Assembly: GCA_017395065.1 (NCBI GenBank)
Contig: JAFPWH010000047.1
Span: 18,938-82,937 of the forward strand
Direction of reading: 5' to 3'
Source: Clostridia bacterium
GTDB lineage: Bacteria > Bacillota > Clostridia > Christensenellales > Aristaeellaceae
DNA: 64,000 nt
The notes below the pieces were generated by a model. That model did no database searches. It was not told the DNA's origin and saw only the letters and a program-made list of their open reading frames with translations. Every line of letters begins with the position of its first letter. Position 1 is the first letter of the stretch. Of the stretch, positions 16,325 to 25,583 are shown one piece after another. Position numbers and translations under genes: made by a program.

Positions 16325-17284
16325 ATGCTCAGAAACAGGGGATACATCATCAATCCGGAGGATTTGAACGAAAAGCTTATCCGGCGCCTTTCGGATGCAG
16401 GCATCAACGAACTCGGCATCCATTCGGGCGGGGGGAGAAGGGCGCCCGAGCTGATCGAAAAGACGCTTCTTTGGCATAAGCAGGAGCGAACGCAGGCGCT
16501 TTTCGCGCTTGCCGCAGATCTCGGAATCTGCGTGGAATACGACGAGCACGCACTGAGGATCATGCTGCCGTCAAGTGTGTTTTCTGCACATCCGGGCTTT
16601 TTCCGCATGGACGCGCAGGGAAACAGGACGCCGGACTTCAATCTGTGCCCGAGCGATCCCGAGGCGCTGGAATACGTAAGTAAAGGCGCCGAAAAGCTGG
16701 CGGAGGCGCTGAACACGCCGTCCCACCGCTACGCCTACTGGATCGACGACGTGACCGACGCCGCCTGCCATTGCGAAAAGTGCAGGCGCCTGAAACCCGC
16801 GGATCAGGCGCTCATGATCACCAACGCCGTGATACGGGGACTCAGACGGCGCGACCCGCAGGCGATCACGGGCTTTCTGGCCTACAACGAGGCGATGGAC
16901 GTGCCGGAGCACACTACGCCCGAGGAGGGCGTCTACCTCGAATACGCGCCGATCAACCGCGATTCGGACGTGCCGATCGGCGACCCTTGCAGCGCGAAGA
17001 ACCGCTCCGAGACCGCAAAGCTCAAGGACATGCTGTCCCTCTTCGGCACAGAAAACGCGCGCGTGCTGGAGTACTGGATCGACAATTCCCGCTTTTCCAA
17101 CTGGACGCGTCCGCCGAAGAAGCTGAATTTCAGGGCGGACGTGATGAAAAGGGACGTGGATTACTACTATCAGCTCGGCTTTCGGGACATGACCTCGTTT
17201 GCCTGCTTCCTGGGCAACGATTATGAAGCCCTGTACGGCGAAGCGCCGATCGAGGAGTACGGCGCGATCCTGCGGGGCAAATAA
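16325..17284 (+). CDS. DUF4838-like glycoside-hydrolase-type protein
   Basis: A 319-residue cytoplasmic protein. The stretch DAACHCEKCRRL near residues 144-155, preceded by YWIDDVTD, recalls the Cys-x-Cys-x-x-Cys segment of DUF4838 proteins, which have a TIM-barrel fold related to GH67/GH20 enzymes. Acidic candidates are seen in YWIDDVTD and in EYWIDNSRFSNW (about 256). It lacks a signal peptide and the N-terminal beta domain of larger relatives. AGGAGG lies eight bases before the ATG. A role in cleaving or binding a carbohydrate is inferred from the fold resemblance only. It stands alone, facing a convergent membrane-protein gene. Confidence 0.55.
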   Translation: MLRNRGYIINPEDLNEKLIRRLSDAGINELGIHSGGGRRAPELIEKTLLWHKQERTQALFALAADLGICVEYDEHALRIMLPSSVFSAHPGFFRMDAQGNRTPDFNLCPSDPEALEYVSKGAEKLAEALNTPSHRYAYWIDDVTDAACHCEKCRRLKPADQALMITNAVIRGLRRRDPQAITGFLAYNEAMDVPEHTTPEEGVYLEYAPINRDSDVPIGDPCSAKNRSETAKLKDMLSLFGTENARVLEYWIDNSRFSNWTRPPKKLNFRADVMKRDVDYYYQLGFRDMTSFACFLGNDYEALYGEAPIEEYGAILRGK

Positions 17285-17322
17285 AAAACCGGCAAACGCC
17301 TGTAAGCGTCTGCCGGGCTGCT
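17285..17322. terminator. Bidirectional terminator
   Basis: CCGGCA (17289-17294) pairs with TGCCGG (17311-17316), extended by ACGC/GCGT inside, with an A run on the left. It separates two convergent genes. Confidence 0.7.
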
Positions 17323-17330
17323 GCGCGGTT

Positions 17331-17990
17331 CTACTTGCGCTTTGCCTTGCTCGCGCGCTTTTTTGCCTTCCTGACCCTGTAGCCGTGCTTGGACGACATG
17401 AAGATGATGATCATTATGAACAGCAGCGCGTTAAGGATCTGGTGCGCGTACAGCGCCCAGAGCTTCCCGAGCACATAGCCGTTTTGGGCGTCGAAAACGT
17501 GCCTGTCGTCCATCGCGGCATACAGGAACACGAGCCCTATGGAGAGAGCGCAGGATACGAGGCAGTTCAAAAACGCCATCACGGAGTTGGAGCACAGGCA
17601 CCAGAACAGCATGAACACCGCGAAGGCGAGGGGCAGCCAGAGCAGTACGATGGCCAGGATCCTTACGATGGATTCGATGGACGAATCGGCGTTCAGTGCC
17701 CTTGTGCAGAAGGTAGCCAGCTCGAAATAGGAGAGATTGGCCAGCGAATCGACCGTCGCGTCGCCGAGGATGGCGTCGGCGTCATCCGCGTCGCTGTAGG
17801 CGCTGAAGCCGGCGCTGCGCATGATGTCGCGGTAAGTGGAGTTGTAGAACGCTTCCCTGCCGTTTTCAGAGCGGTCGATCGCCGCCTTCAGTTCGTCCGA
17901 AAAGGTCAGCATCGGCAGGAAATACAGCGCGCAGAGCATCAGGGACAGCAGTATGCATATCAGCTGAGGTATCCTGTACGTCTTTCTCAT
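17331..17990 (-). CDS. Unknown integral membrane protein
   Basis: A 219-residue protein with an N-terminal hydrophobic helix (about 8-30), an external or loop segment of about 70 residues rich in Asp and Ser, then three hydrophobic helices (about 108-130, 135-158 and 180-200) and a strongly basic C-terminal tail (KHGYRVRKAKKRASKAKRK). The tail is expected on the cytoplasmic side. GGGAGG is placed well before ATG 17990. I do not recognise the family. It lies directly downstream of a sugar importer cluster but is separated from it by about 170 bases and is probably not part of it functionally. Confidence 0.65.
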   Translation of the reverse strand: MRKTYRIPQLICILLSLMLCALYFLPMLTFSDELKAAIDRSENGREAFYNSTYRDIMRSAGFSAYSDADDADAILGDATVDSLANLSYFELATFCTRALNADSSIESIVRILAIVLLWLPLAFAVFMLFWCLCSNSVMAFLNCLVSCALSIGLVFLYAAMDDRHVFDAQNGYVLGKLWALYAHQILNALLFIMIIIFMSSKHGYRVRKAKKRASKAKRK

Positions 17991-18169
17991 AGCGGCCTCC
18001 CAAGTAAAGATTTTGTATAGAGACAGTATACAACATCCAAACGAAGAATGCAATCCCCAATTTGAACAAAAAGACGGCACAGCCGGTTTTCCGGCTGCGC
18101 CGCTTTGCTGCGTGCAGGGGAGAAGAGGAACGTTTCCGTCAGCCCGATCTCCGCTGCGAAGCTATCGGC

Positions 18170-19624
18170 TTATTCGGCCTTCCAGGCTTCGTACTGGGCG
18201 CTGAACTCGGCCAGGACATCCTGGTAACCGGCAGCGTCGAGCTCGGCCTGATACTTGGCGATGAACGCGTCCACCTCGTCGGGAGCCACAGCACCGGTCT
18301 CCAGCGGGAAGCCGTACTGGTCGAAGAGGTTGGCGCAGGCGGTGTAGGCCGCCTCAACGGGGGTCTTGTCGAAGCGGAAGCCCGCCGCGCAGGAAGTGTT
18401 GGCGCCGCCGTTGAAGTCTACGTACAGGTCAGCCTTGTTGTCGGGCTCGTTGCTCAGAGGAGTAACGATCGTCGCGGAGGCGGACTCCCACATGCTGTGG
18501 TTGTACTTTTCGGAGGTCTGGGCTACGTGGCCGTTCTCGTCATAGGTGAAGTCCTCGCCCTCGATGCCGAAGGTGTACAGATCGGCAAGCGTGGAGTCGG
18601 TGTACAGAAGACCCATGAACTCGATGGCGGCGATGGCCTGCTCCTCGGTGCTGTTGGCGGTGATGCAGTAGCAGCTGCCAAGAGCGGACGTGGAGTGCGC
18701 ATAGCGCTGCGTGAAGGGCTGCATGGTGACATCCTGGCCGTAACGGGAGTCGGCTTCGTCATTGACGGGGATATCGGTCCACCAGGAGATGGCCCAATCC
18801 TGCGTCTGGGTGGTGGTGTCGGTGGTGACCTTGTTGGCTTCGTCCTCGGAGATGTAGCCGGCCTGAGCCCAGGCGCCCATCAGTTTGCAGAACTCGGCGT
18901 ATTCCTCGGTGAGGATGGTGTCCACGACGGTGTTGGTCTCGCGGTCGACGGCGAAGAAGTTGGTCTTGCTGTCGGCAGTGAAGAAGTCAAAGCTGTCGAT
19001 ATACCAGCGATAGAACATCGCGGTCTTCTGGAGCAGGAAGGGGTACTTGAGGCCGGCGCCCTTGGCATCCTCGAGCATGGGCTCAAGGTCTTCGAGGGCT
19101 TCGACTTCGGTGATGTCCCAGCCGAACTCGTCGATCAGGTCCTGACGGAACATGATGTCGTAGCCTTCCACGTTGTCTTTGTAAACGGGAATGAAATAGT
19201 TCTTTCCGTTGTACTTGGTGGCTTCCCACTGACCCTCGGCCATGGAAGCATACAGCGCGGTATCCTTCAGCAGGTCGGTGATGTCGTAGACGGCATTGAG
19301 GGGAACCAGATCGTTGGTGCCGATGGTGCCTTCCCAGGAAGCGGTCCACAGGAGATTGATCTCGTTGTTGGCCAGCGCCAGGTTGGCTTTCTCGGTATAT
19401 TCGCCGCTGCCGATGTCCACGAGCTTGATTTTGACATTGATCTTGTCGGCGATGTAGGCGTTGATGGCGTCTTCAACCTTCTGAACCTGCTCGGAATCGG
19501 GGGTCGCGAGGTTAAAGGTGGCACGGTACAGGGTGATGGCGACCTTGTCGTCTTCGGCATTGGCGAAAGCGGCAACGCCGAGCAGCAGGCACAGAGCCAG
19601 CACCAGGGAAACGAGTTTCTTCAT
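18170..19624 (-). CDS. Sugar ABC transporter substrate-binding protein, DUF3502-like type
   Basis: A 484-residue secreted binding protein for a CUT1-type importer. Residues 1-23 are a signal peptide with probable cleavage after ANA. The mature part is acidic, as is common for this class, and the C-terminal half resembles proteins with the DUF3502 domain. There is no lipobox cysteine after the hydrophobic core, which is unusual for a Gram-positive binding protein; the only cysteine there (Cys12) is too early and in the wrong context. It is the last gene of a three-gene operon with two permeases; no ATPase gene is in this cluster, so a shared MsmX-type ATPase is expected. Ligand unknown. Confidence 0.85.
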   Translation of the reverse strand: MKKLVSLVLALCLLLGVAAFANAEDDKVAITLYRATFNLATPDSEQVQKVEDAINAYIADKINVKIKLVDIGSGEYTEKANLALANNEINLLWTASWEGTIGTNDLVPLNAVYDITDLLKDTALYASMAEGQWEATKYNGKNYFIPVYKDNVEGYDIMFRQDLIDEFGWDITEVEALEDLEPMLEDAKGAGLKYPFLLQKTAMFYRWYIDSFDFFTADSKTNFFAVDRETNTVVDTILTEEYAEFCKLMGAWAQAGYISEDEANKVTTDTTTQTQDWAISWWTDIPVNDEADSRYGQDVTMQPFTQRYAHSTSALGSCYCITANSTEEQAIAAIEFMGLLYTDSTLADLYTFGIEGEDFTYDENGHVAQTSEKYNHSMWESASATIVTPLSNEPDNKADLYVDFNGGANTSCAAGFRFDKTPVEAAYTACANLFDQYGFPLETGAVAPDEVDAFIAKYQAELDAAGYQDVLAEFSAQYEAWKAE

Positions 19625-19688
19625 TTGAAACTTTCCTCCTTTGGGATATGTTATTTCAAAACCCTTGCGGGTATCTGAAATCGCTTCG

Positions 19689-20630
19689 TCAGCCCTTCAC
19701 GGAGCCCACGGTCAGGCCCTTGATGAAGTACTTCTGGAAGAAGGGATACACGACCATGATCGGCGCGATGACGATGACCACCGTGGCCATGGTCGAGGAG
19801 TACTGCGGGATCGTGCCGCCCATTGCCGCGCGGGCGGAGGCGGGTACGTTGGAGTTGTTGAGCAAAAACTCGATGCTCTTTTGTATGTTGATGAGCAAAA
19901 GCTGCAGCGGCTTTTTGCTGTCGCTCGTTATGTAGAGCAGTGCGTTTTGCCAGTCGTTCCAGTAAGAGGTCGCCATCATGAAGCCGACTGCCGCAAGGGA
20001 GGGCTTCATCAGCGGCAGCGTGATCTGGAAGAACGTGCGGTAGTCGCCCGCGCCGTCGATTTTCGCGGCCTCCATCAGTTCGCCGGGGATGGAGTTTGCG
20101 ATGTAGGTCCTCAGGATAATGACGTTCATCGTGGTCACGCACAGGGGCAGGATCAGCAAAAGCAGACTGTCCTTTAAGCCGTACCAGCTCGTAAAGACGA
20201 TGTAGCCGGAGAGCTGGCCGCCGTTAAAGAGCATGGGAATCAGAAGGAAGATGCTCAAAAACGGGGCGAGCCTGAAGTCTCTCCTGCTGATGGAGTAGGC
20301 GAACATGCTCATGACCAGAAGGCCGAGGAACGTGCCTGCGACGGTCACGAAGATCGTAACGAGATAGGACTGTATGAGCTGCGTGCCGTATCTCAGCACG
20401 GAATTCATGCCGCTAAGCGACCACACCTTCGGCAGGAAGCTGAAGCCGTTTTGGGTGATGTAGGTTTCGTCGGTGAAGGCGGAAACGAACACCAGCACCA
20501 CGGGCGCAAAGCAGAACACCGTAAACAGCAAAACGCACAGCAAAAGCAGAAACTGCCCGAAACCCCGCTGCTTTTCGGCGATGGTCTTTATGCGCCTTTT
20601 CCTGCGGGAAGGCTTAATTGTATCGTACAT
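19689..20630 (-). CDS. Carbohydrate ABC transporter permease, YtcP/MalG type
   Basis: A 313-residue permease with six predicted membrane helices and the EAA loop ELMEAAKIDGAGDYRTFFQI, the docking site for the ATPase. It ends with FFQKYFIKGLTVGSVKG, the normal C-terminus of YtcP-like proteins. ATG 20630 has AGGAGGG at good distance; the frame is open further upstream inside the partner gene but that is not needed. It pairs with the permease encoded 16 bases upstream to form the channel. Confidence 0.9.
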   Translation of the reverse strand: MYDTIKPSRRKRRIKTIAEKQRGFGQFLLLLCVLLFTVFCFAPVVLVFVSAFTDETYITQNGFSFLPKVWSLSGMNSVLRYGTQLIQSYLVTIFVTVAGTFLGLLVMSMFAYSISRRDFRLAPFLSIFLLIPMLFNGGQLSGYIVFTSWYGLKDSLLLLILPLCVTTMNVIILRTYIANSIPGELMEAAKIDGAGDYRTFFQITLPLMKPSLAAVGFMMATSYWNDWQNALLYITSDSKKPLQLLLINIQKSIEFLLNNSNVPASARAAMGGTIPQYSSTMATVVIVIAPIMVVYPFFQKYFIKGLTVGSVKG

Positions 20631-20646
20631 CTCAAATCCCTCCTTC

Positions 20647-21585
20647 TCAGAACAGCGCGTTTTCGGGCTCGATGCGGCGCACCACATAGTTAGCGAACAG
20701 CATCAGCGCAAGGCCCACCACCGACTGGAAAAACGACGTCGCCGCGGTGAAGCCGAAGTTGGAGCTCGAGAGGATGGCGTTGAGCACGTAGGAGTCGATG
20801 ACCTGCGTGGTGGGGTAGAGCATGCCGTTGTTGCGCGTCACCTGATAGAAAAGACCCGTATCGGAGTGCATCAGGTTGCCCACGCTCAAAAGCAGCATGA
20901 CCGTCACCATAGGGATGAGGCTCGGCAGCGTGATATGCCAGATCTGCTGCCACTTGTTTGCGCCGTCGATGTTTGCTGCCTCGTAAAGAGAGGTGTCTAT
21001 GCCGCTCAGAACCGACATGTACAGCACGGAACCGTAGCCCGTGTCCTTCCAGATCTTTACGATCAGCAAAATCCAGGGCCAGAGGTTGGGGCTGGAATAA
21101 AAGCGCGTGTTGGTGCCCAGCGTCTTGTTGATGAGACCGGCCGAGGAATCAATGAACGCGAACACGATGAACTGGACCGCCGCGTAGGAGATGAACACGG
21201 GGATGATCATCAGCGTCTGCATGGTCTTGGCGCATCTTTTGAAGAGGAGCTCGTCGATTGCGATCGCCACGGTGACGTTCAGAAACGTTCCGACGACCGT
21301 AAACAGCAGGTAGTACAGGATCGTGTTCCTGGTGAACTGGAAAAACGTGTCCTTCGAGGCCAGCAGGAATTTGAAGTTGGCAAAGCCCGCCCAGGGGCTG
21401 CCGAAGATGCCGTCGGCGTAGTTGAAGTTCTTGAACGACATCACAAGGCCCGTCATGGGCACATACATGATGAACAGGAGCACAAGAAAAGCCGGTAGCG
21501 CCAAAACCACATGCGCCCGGTTGCGCCAGGTGTTGGCCCAAAAGCCGTCGCCGCGCCTTTTGGGTTTGACCGCTGTGTTGACCAA
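20647..21585 (-). CDS. Sugar ABC transporter permease, LplB/YteP type
   Basis: A 312-residue permease of the CUT1 family with a basic N-terminus, six predicted helices and the EAA loop EAANIDGANKWQQIWHITLP. The start is TTG 21585 preceded by GGGAGGCGAACCCC. It opens the operon permease-permease-binding protein and is transcribed from a good promoter 58 bases upstream. Typical substrates for this branch are complex or plant-derived oligosaccharides, but the ligand cannot be told from sequence. Confidence 0.9.
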   Translation of the reverse strand: MVNTAVKPKRRGDGFWANTWRNRAHVVLALPAFLVLLFIMYVPMTGLVMSFKNFNYADGIFGSPWAGFANFKFLLASKDTFFQFTRNTILYYLLFTVVGTFLNVTVAIAIDELLFKRCAKTMQTLMIIPVFISYAAVQFIVFAFIDSSAGLINKTLGTNTRFYSSPNLWPWILLIVKIWKDTGYGSVLYMSVLSGIDTSLYEAANIDGANKWQQIWHITLPSLIPMVTVMLLLSVGNLMHSDTGLFYQVTRNNGMLYPTTQVIDSYVLNAILSSSNFGFTAATSFFQSVVGLALMLFANYVVRRIEPENALF

Positions 21586-21642
21586 GGGGTTCGCCTCCCG
21601 ATAAGGATGATATAAACAGCACGTCTGCTTGCAAACGTTTTC

Positions 21643-21671
21643 ATTATACCACCCGGGCGTAAATTTGTAAA
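21643..21671 (-). promoter_or_regulatory. Promoter of the first sugar importer operon
   Basis: Minus-strand TTTACA (21671-21666), 17-base spacer, TATAAT (21648-21643). Confidence 0.75.
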
Positions 21672-21863
21672 GACGAAATTTGATTTTTACACTGTTATGA
21701 ATGGATTATGAAGCGTAAAATTATGCATCTTTCATATAATTATGCGATTTTGGTAATTGTTTATGCAATTTCGAAAAAAGGCGTCATGCAATCATTCTAT
21801 AGCATTCGCCTGACAAAGACGTGCGTTTTTTGCCGGGACCGCCTGTTTTTTTGCGCTTGCTTG

Positions 21864-21892
21864 TTTACTGCGGCGGCGTTTTGTGGTATGAT
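21864..21892 (+). promoter_or_regulatory. Promoter of the CHASE2-PP2C gene
   Basis: TTTACT at 21864-21869 and TATGAT at 21887-21892 with 17 bases between. It lies inside the upstream-extended frame and supports the start at 21953. Confidence 0.65.
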
Positions 21893-21952
21893 GGTATCGC
21901 ACTGGAAAGAACGGACAGTCACCGGGCAGTCTGCGTAAAGGACGAAATTGCC

Positions 21953-23878
21953 ATGAATAAAGGAAAAAAGCTGCTGTACGCGCTGATCGCATCTGCGCTC
22001 ATCACGCTGCTGTGCGCAAGCAACCAGCTCAAGCGCACCGACCGCTGGGCGCAGGACTCGCTGTTTCAGACCGAGACCGTGCCGAGCGGAGACATCATCA
22101 TCGTCGGGATCGACGACTATACGCTCGACAGCCTGGGGCTGTTCCCCACGAATTACAGGGAATACGTCGCCTACGCGCTGGAGGAGCTCGCTGCGGACCC
22201 GACAAAGAAACCGGCTGCCGTCGCCATCGACGTGCTCTACGCCGGCTATACGAACGAGAGCGCCGACAGGCATCTCGCAAACGCGGCAGCGGGGCTCGGA
22301 AACGTGATCTGCGCGGCGGCCGCCAATTTCGGCGACGAGGTCATCTGGGAGGACAACAGGGCAAAGCAGATCAACGCTTCCGCCGTCCTCGGCTACGAGG
22401 AGCCCTACGCGGAGCTCAAGGCCGTGACGAAGCAGGGCCACATCAACGCGATGTGCGACATGGACGGCGTAATGCGCCACGCGCTTTTGTACATCGACGT
22501 AAACGACGAGCGCGTATACTCCATGGCGTACGAAGCCGCTTCGGCCTGGATGAAGAGCAGAGGGCAGGAGCTCAAGATCAAGGACCCCGGAAAGACAGGG
22601 CACTTCTACGTGCCCTACAGCGCAAAGCCCGGCGGCTATTACGACGGCTTTTCGCTTGCCGCGCTGATCGCCGGTCGGATCCCCGCCGACGCCTGGGCCG
22701 GAAAGATCGTACTGATCGGCCCCTACGCCGCGACCCTGCAGGATTCCTACTTTACGCCCATCGAAAAGAGCGAGCGCATGTTCGGCGTGGAAATCCAGGC
22801 AAATGTGATCCAGAGCCTGATCGACGGCAAGTGGAAGACCGAGGTGAGCGAAGGCCTCCAGCTGGCGGTCATTTTCATCGTATCCTTCTTTGCGGCCTTT
22901 GCGCTGCTGAACCTCGACATGCTCTGGGGGCTGCTCGGCTGCGCAGTGCTGGCCGCGGGCGGCGTGTTCGGTTCGATCGCGCTGTATTCCGCAGGCTTCG
23001 TCACGCATCCGCTGTGGATCGCGATCGCGGTCGTGTGCTGCTATCTGCTGTCGCTTGTGCTTCACTACGTCACAGCCGCGAAGGAGAGATACCAGCTGCG
23101 GCTCGAAAAGGAGCGCATCGGCGCGGAACTGAGCCTGGCCGCCCGCATACAGGAAAGCTCGCTGATCAAAGAGTTTCCGGCTTTTCCGGACAGGCATGAA
23201 TTCGACGCTTACGCCCTTATGGCGCCTGCCAAGGAGGTGGGCGGCGACCTGTACGACCTGTTCATGACGGACGAAGACCATCTGGTCATGGTGATCGGCG
23301 ACGTTTCGGGCAAGGGCGTTCCGGCGGCGCTGTTCATGATGGTCGCGATGTCGCTGATCCGCCACGTCGCGATGGAGCAGCCCAGCCCCGCCAAAGCGCT
23401 CGAGGTCGTAAACCGCGAGATCTGCGCCCGGAACCCCGCCGAGATGTTCGTCACCGTCTGGCTGGGCGTGCTTGAAATCTCCACGGGAAAGCTTACGTGC
23501 GCAAACGCCGGCCACGAATATCCCTGCCTGAAGCACGCAAACGGCTGCTTCGAGCTGATCAAGGACAAGCACGGCTTCGTCGTGGGCGGCATGGACATGG
23601 TGCGGTACAAGGAATACTCCGTCGTGCTCGAAAAGGGCGCGAAGGTATTCGTCTACACCGACGGCGTGCCGGAAGCCACGAACGCAAACGAACAGATGTT
23701 CGGCACGGAGCGCATGCTGGACGCGCTGCACGAAAGCGAGAACGCGTCGCCCGAAGCGATTGTAAAAACCGTGCGCGCGAAAGCGGAAGGCTTCACGGGC
23801 ACGGCTGCGCAGTTCGACGATATGACGATGCTCTGCTTCGAATACAAGGGTCCGGAGGACTTTTCCTTCGGCGGTTAG
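21953..23878 (+). CDS. CHASE2-domain membrane sensor with PP2C (SpoIIE/RsbU-like) phosphatase
   Basis: A 641-residue signalling protein. Residues 1-22 are a membrane helix, about 25-300 an extracellular CHASE2 sensor (IIIVGIDDYTLDSLGLFP near the start, GKIVLIGPYA near the end), then three membrane helices (about 305-385), a short coiled coil (RLEKERIGAELSLAARIQ) and a C-terminal SpoIIE-type PP2C domain. The phosphatase metal motifs EVGGDLYD, IGDVSGKGVPAALFM and FDDMTML are intact, so it should be active. Such proteins usually dephosphorylate an anti-sigma-factor antagonist, but no STAS or anti-sigma gene lies nearby. ATG 21953 follows AAAGGACG. Confidence 0.88.
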   Translation: MNKGKKLLYALIASALITLLCASNQLKRTDRWAQDSLFQTETVPSGDIIIVGIDDYTLDSLGLFPTNYREYVAYALEELAADPTKKPAAVAIDVLYAGYTNESADRHLANAAAGLGNVICAAAANFGDEVIWEDNRAKQINASAVLGYEEPYAELKAVTKQGHINAMCDMDGVMRHALLYIDVNDERVYSMAYEAASAWMKSRGQELKIKDPGKTGHFYVPYSAKPGGYYDGFSLAALIAGRIPADAWAGKIVLIGPYAATLQDSYFTPIEKSERMFGVEIQANVIQSLIDGKWKTEVSEGLQLAVIFIVSFFAAFALLNLDMLWGLLGCAVLAAGGVFGSIALYSAGFVTHPLWIAIAVVCCYLLSLVLHYVTAAKERYQLRLEKERIGAELSLAARIQESSLIKEFPAFPDRHEFDAYALMAPAKEVGGDLYDLFMTDEDHLVMVIGDVSGKGVPAALFMMVAMSLIRHVAMEQPSPAKALEVVNREICARNPAEMFVTVWLGVLEISTGKLTCANAGHEYPCLKHANGCFELIKDKHGFVVGGMDMVRYKEYSVVLEKGAKVFVYTDGVPEATNANEQMFGTERMLDALHESENASPEAIVKTVRAKAEGFTGTAAQFDDMTMLCFEYKGPEDFSFGG

Positions 23879-23880
23879 AC

Positions 23881-24087
23881 TCAGACGTCCTTTCGCTTCA
23901 GCTTCTCCTTCGTTCCGTCCTCGTATTGTATCACGGTGTGATCCAGCTGGTTTCTGAACGAGGCGCGGAAGGCCTCCAGATACTTTTGCCTGAGCGCGTG
24001 TCTCTCGTCGGCCTCTTCCGGCGTGAGGGCGCGCTTTTTTGCGATCGCGGCCAGGGCGTTGATGCGGTCTATGCTCTGCTTATCCAT
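23881..24087 (-). CDS. DUF896 (UPF0291, YnzC-like) small protein
   Basis: A 68-residue highly charged helical protein starting MDKQSIDRINALAAIAKKR and containing LTPEEADERHALRQKYLE, the recognisable core of the DUF896 family of Bacillota. Family members form a helical hairpin; the function is not established, though YnzA/YneB neighbours are SOS-linked in Bacillus. AAGGA precedes the ATG. It lies 26 bases downstream of the fucosidase gene and may be co-transcribed with it. Its stop abuts the stop of the convergent phosphatase gene. Confidence 0.85.
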   Translation of the reverse strand: MDKQSIDRINALAAIAKKRALTPEEADERHALRQKYLEAFRASFRNQLDHTVIQYEDGTKEKLKRKDV

Positions 24088-24113
24088 CGTCTGAAAATCC
24101 TTACTTAAAATCC

Positions 24114-25436
24114 TTACTTCAAAAACAGCTCTATGACCGGCACGACCACGTCCGGCTTTACCGGGGGCAGTTCGATCACCAACAGATCGTCGCCCTTGGC
24201 CGCGCCTTCGGAGAAGTGATTCACGCCGCCCTCGGTGAATTTGAGTTCGCTCCCGTCGTGCAGGAACTGGGCGTAATCCACCTTGCCGGCCAGGCCTTTA
24301 AGCTGAAGATGGGCGTAGGGGTAAGCGTACAGGTGCACGTACAGGCGCTTTCCGTCCACGGACTGGGTAAGGCGCGTATCGGCGGGCGCGGCGAATTCTG
24401 GCTCGGCCATCGTGCAGTTGTAGATGGAACGTGAATTGTACTTCATCCAGTTTTCGTATACGCCCAGCGCGTCAACGGCTCGCTTGTCCATGTAGCCGCG
24501 GGAGGTCGGTCCCACGTTCATCAGCAGGTTTCCGCCCAGCGAAACGGTGTTGATTAGCATGCGTATCAGCATTTCGGGGCTCTTCCAGGTGCTCTCGTCG
24601 CGGTAGTAGCCCCAGGAGCCCGAGAAGGTCTGGCAGGCCTCCCAGGTGACCAGTTCGCCGGTTTCCTTGTGGCGTATCCAGTCCAGCGGCTGATACTGCT
24701 CGGGCGTCCACAGGTCCTGATCGATGCCGGCGCGGTTGTCGATGATGATGCCGGGCTGCAGTTCCCTCGCCAGCGCGATCAGCTTTTCGCTCTCCCAGGC
24801 GTCCTTGCTCTTGCCCTTCATCCAGCCGTTGTCGTAGGTGCTGCCCTTCTCCGGGTCGCCGTAGGAGAAGTCGAACCAGAGCACGTCGATCTTTCCGTAA
24901 TTGGTCAGAAGCTCGCGCACCTGGTCGCGCATGTACTGCGCGTAGACCTTCATGTCGCGGTCCTTGCTCTGCTCGTAGGCGTCCTTGTCGTCGCGGCGGG
25001 GATGCAGCTGGTCGATGGGGAAGGAGGGATGGTGCCAGTCGATCAGTGAATAGTAGAAGCCGACGTGCAGGCCCTCGGCGCGGAAGGCGTCCACGTATTC
25101 GCGGATCAGGTCGCGCCCTGCGGGGGTGTTGGTGCATTTGTAGTCGGTGTATGCGCTGTCGAACATGCAAAAGCCCTCGTGGTGCTTCGTGGTCATGACC
25201 GCGTATTTCATGCCGGCGGCCTTTGCGCGCTTTGCCCACTCCTTCGCGTCGTACAGGTCGGGATCGAAGTATTTGAAGTACTTGTCGTACTTTTCCTCGG
25301 GGATGCGCTCACGGGTCTTGACCCATTCGTGACGGGCAGGCATGGCGTAAAGGCCCCAGTGAATGAACATGCCGAAGCGTGAGGCGGTGAACCAGGCGGT
25401 ATCTCCGGGCGTTTTGCGGGTCACGTAGCTTGACAT
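24114..25436 (-). CDS. Alpha-L-fucosidase, GH29 family
   Basis: A 440-residue enzyme expected to release alpha-linked L-fucose from host glycans or plant xyloglucan. The conserved GH29 features are FGMFIHWGLYAMPARHEW near the N-terminus, MTTKHHEGFCMFDS (about 80-95) and KIDVLWFDFSYG (about 185), whose Asp after Phe is the usual nucleophile. No signal peptide, so it is predicted to act in the cytoplasm on imported oligosaccharides. ATG 25436 is eight bases after AGGAGG and is preferred to a TTG six bases upstream. The promoter lies back to back with that of the branching enzyme. Confidence 0.92.
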   Translation of the reverse strand: MSSYVTRKTPGDTAWFTASRFGMFIHWGLYAMPARHEWVKTRERIPEEKYDKYFKYFDPDLYDAKEWAKRAKAAGMKYAVMTTKHHEGFCMFDSAYTDYKCTNTPAGRDLIREYVDAFRAEGLHVGFYYSLIDWHHPSFPIDQLHPRRDDKDAYEQSKDRDMKVYAQYMRDQVRELLTNYGKIDVLWFDFSYGDPEKGSTYDNGWMKGKSKDAWESEKLIALARELQPGIIIDNRAGIDQDLWTPEQYQPLDWIRHKETGELVTWEACQTFSGSWGYYRDESTWKSPEMLIRMLINTVSLGGNLLMNVGPTSRGYMDKRAVDALGVYENWMKYNSRSIYNCTMAEPEFAAPADTRLTQSVDGKRLYVHLYAYPYAHLQLKGLAGKVDYAQFLHDGSELKFTEGGVNHFSEGAAKGDDLLVIELPPVKPDVVVPVIELFLK

Positions 25437-25502
25437 AGGCAAATCCTCCTGTCGGTATTCCGGGTTGTTGTGAAATGTAAGGAATCAAAACCTTCATTCA
25501 AT

Positions 25503-25531
25503 ATTATAATCAGTTTGTACGAAAAACGCAA
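25503..25531 (-). promoter_or_regulatory. Promoter of the fucosidase gene
   Basis: Minus-strand TTGCGT (25531-25526), 17-base spacer, TATAAT (25508-25503). Its -35 directly abuts the -35 of the divergent promoter. Confidence 0.7.
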
Positions 25532-25560
25532 TTGAAATTTTGGAATTTATGTTATATAAT
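25532..25560 (+). promoter_or_regulatory. Promoter of the branching-enzyme gene
   Basis: TTGAAA at 25532-25537, 17-base spacer, TATAAT at 25555-25560, 23 bases before the ATG at 25584. Confidence 0.75.
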
Positions 25561-25583
25561 ATTGCCGAGAGGAAGTGAAACGC

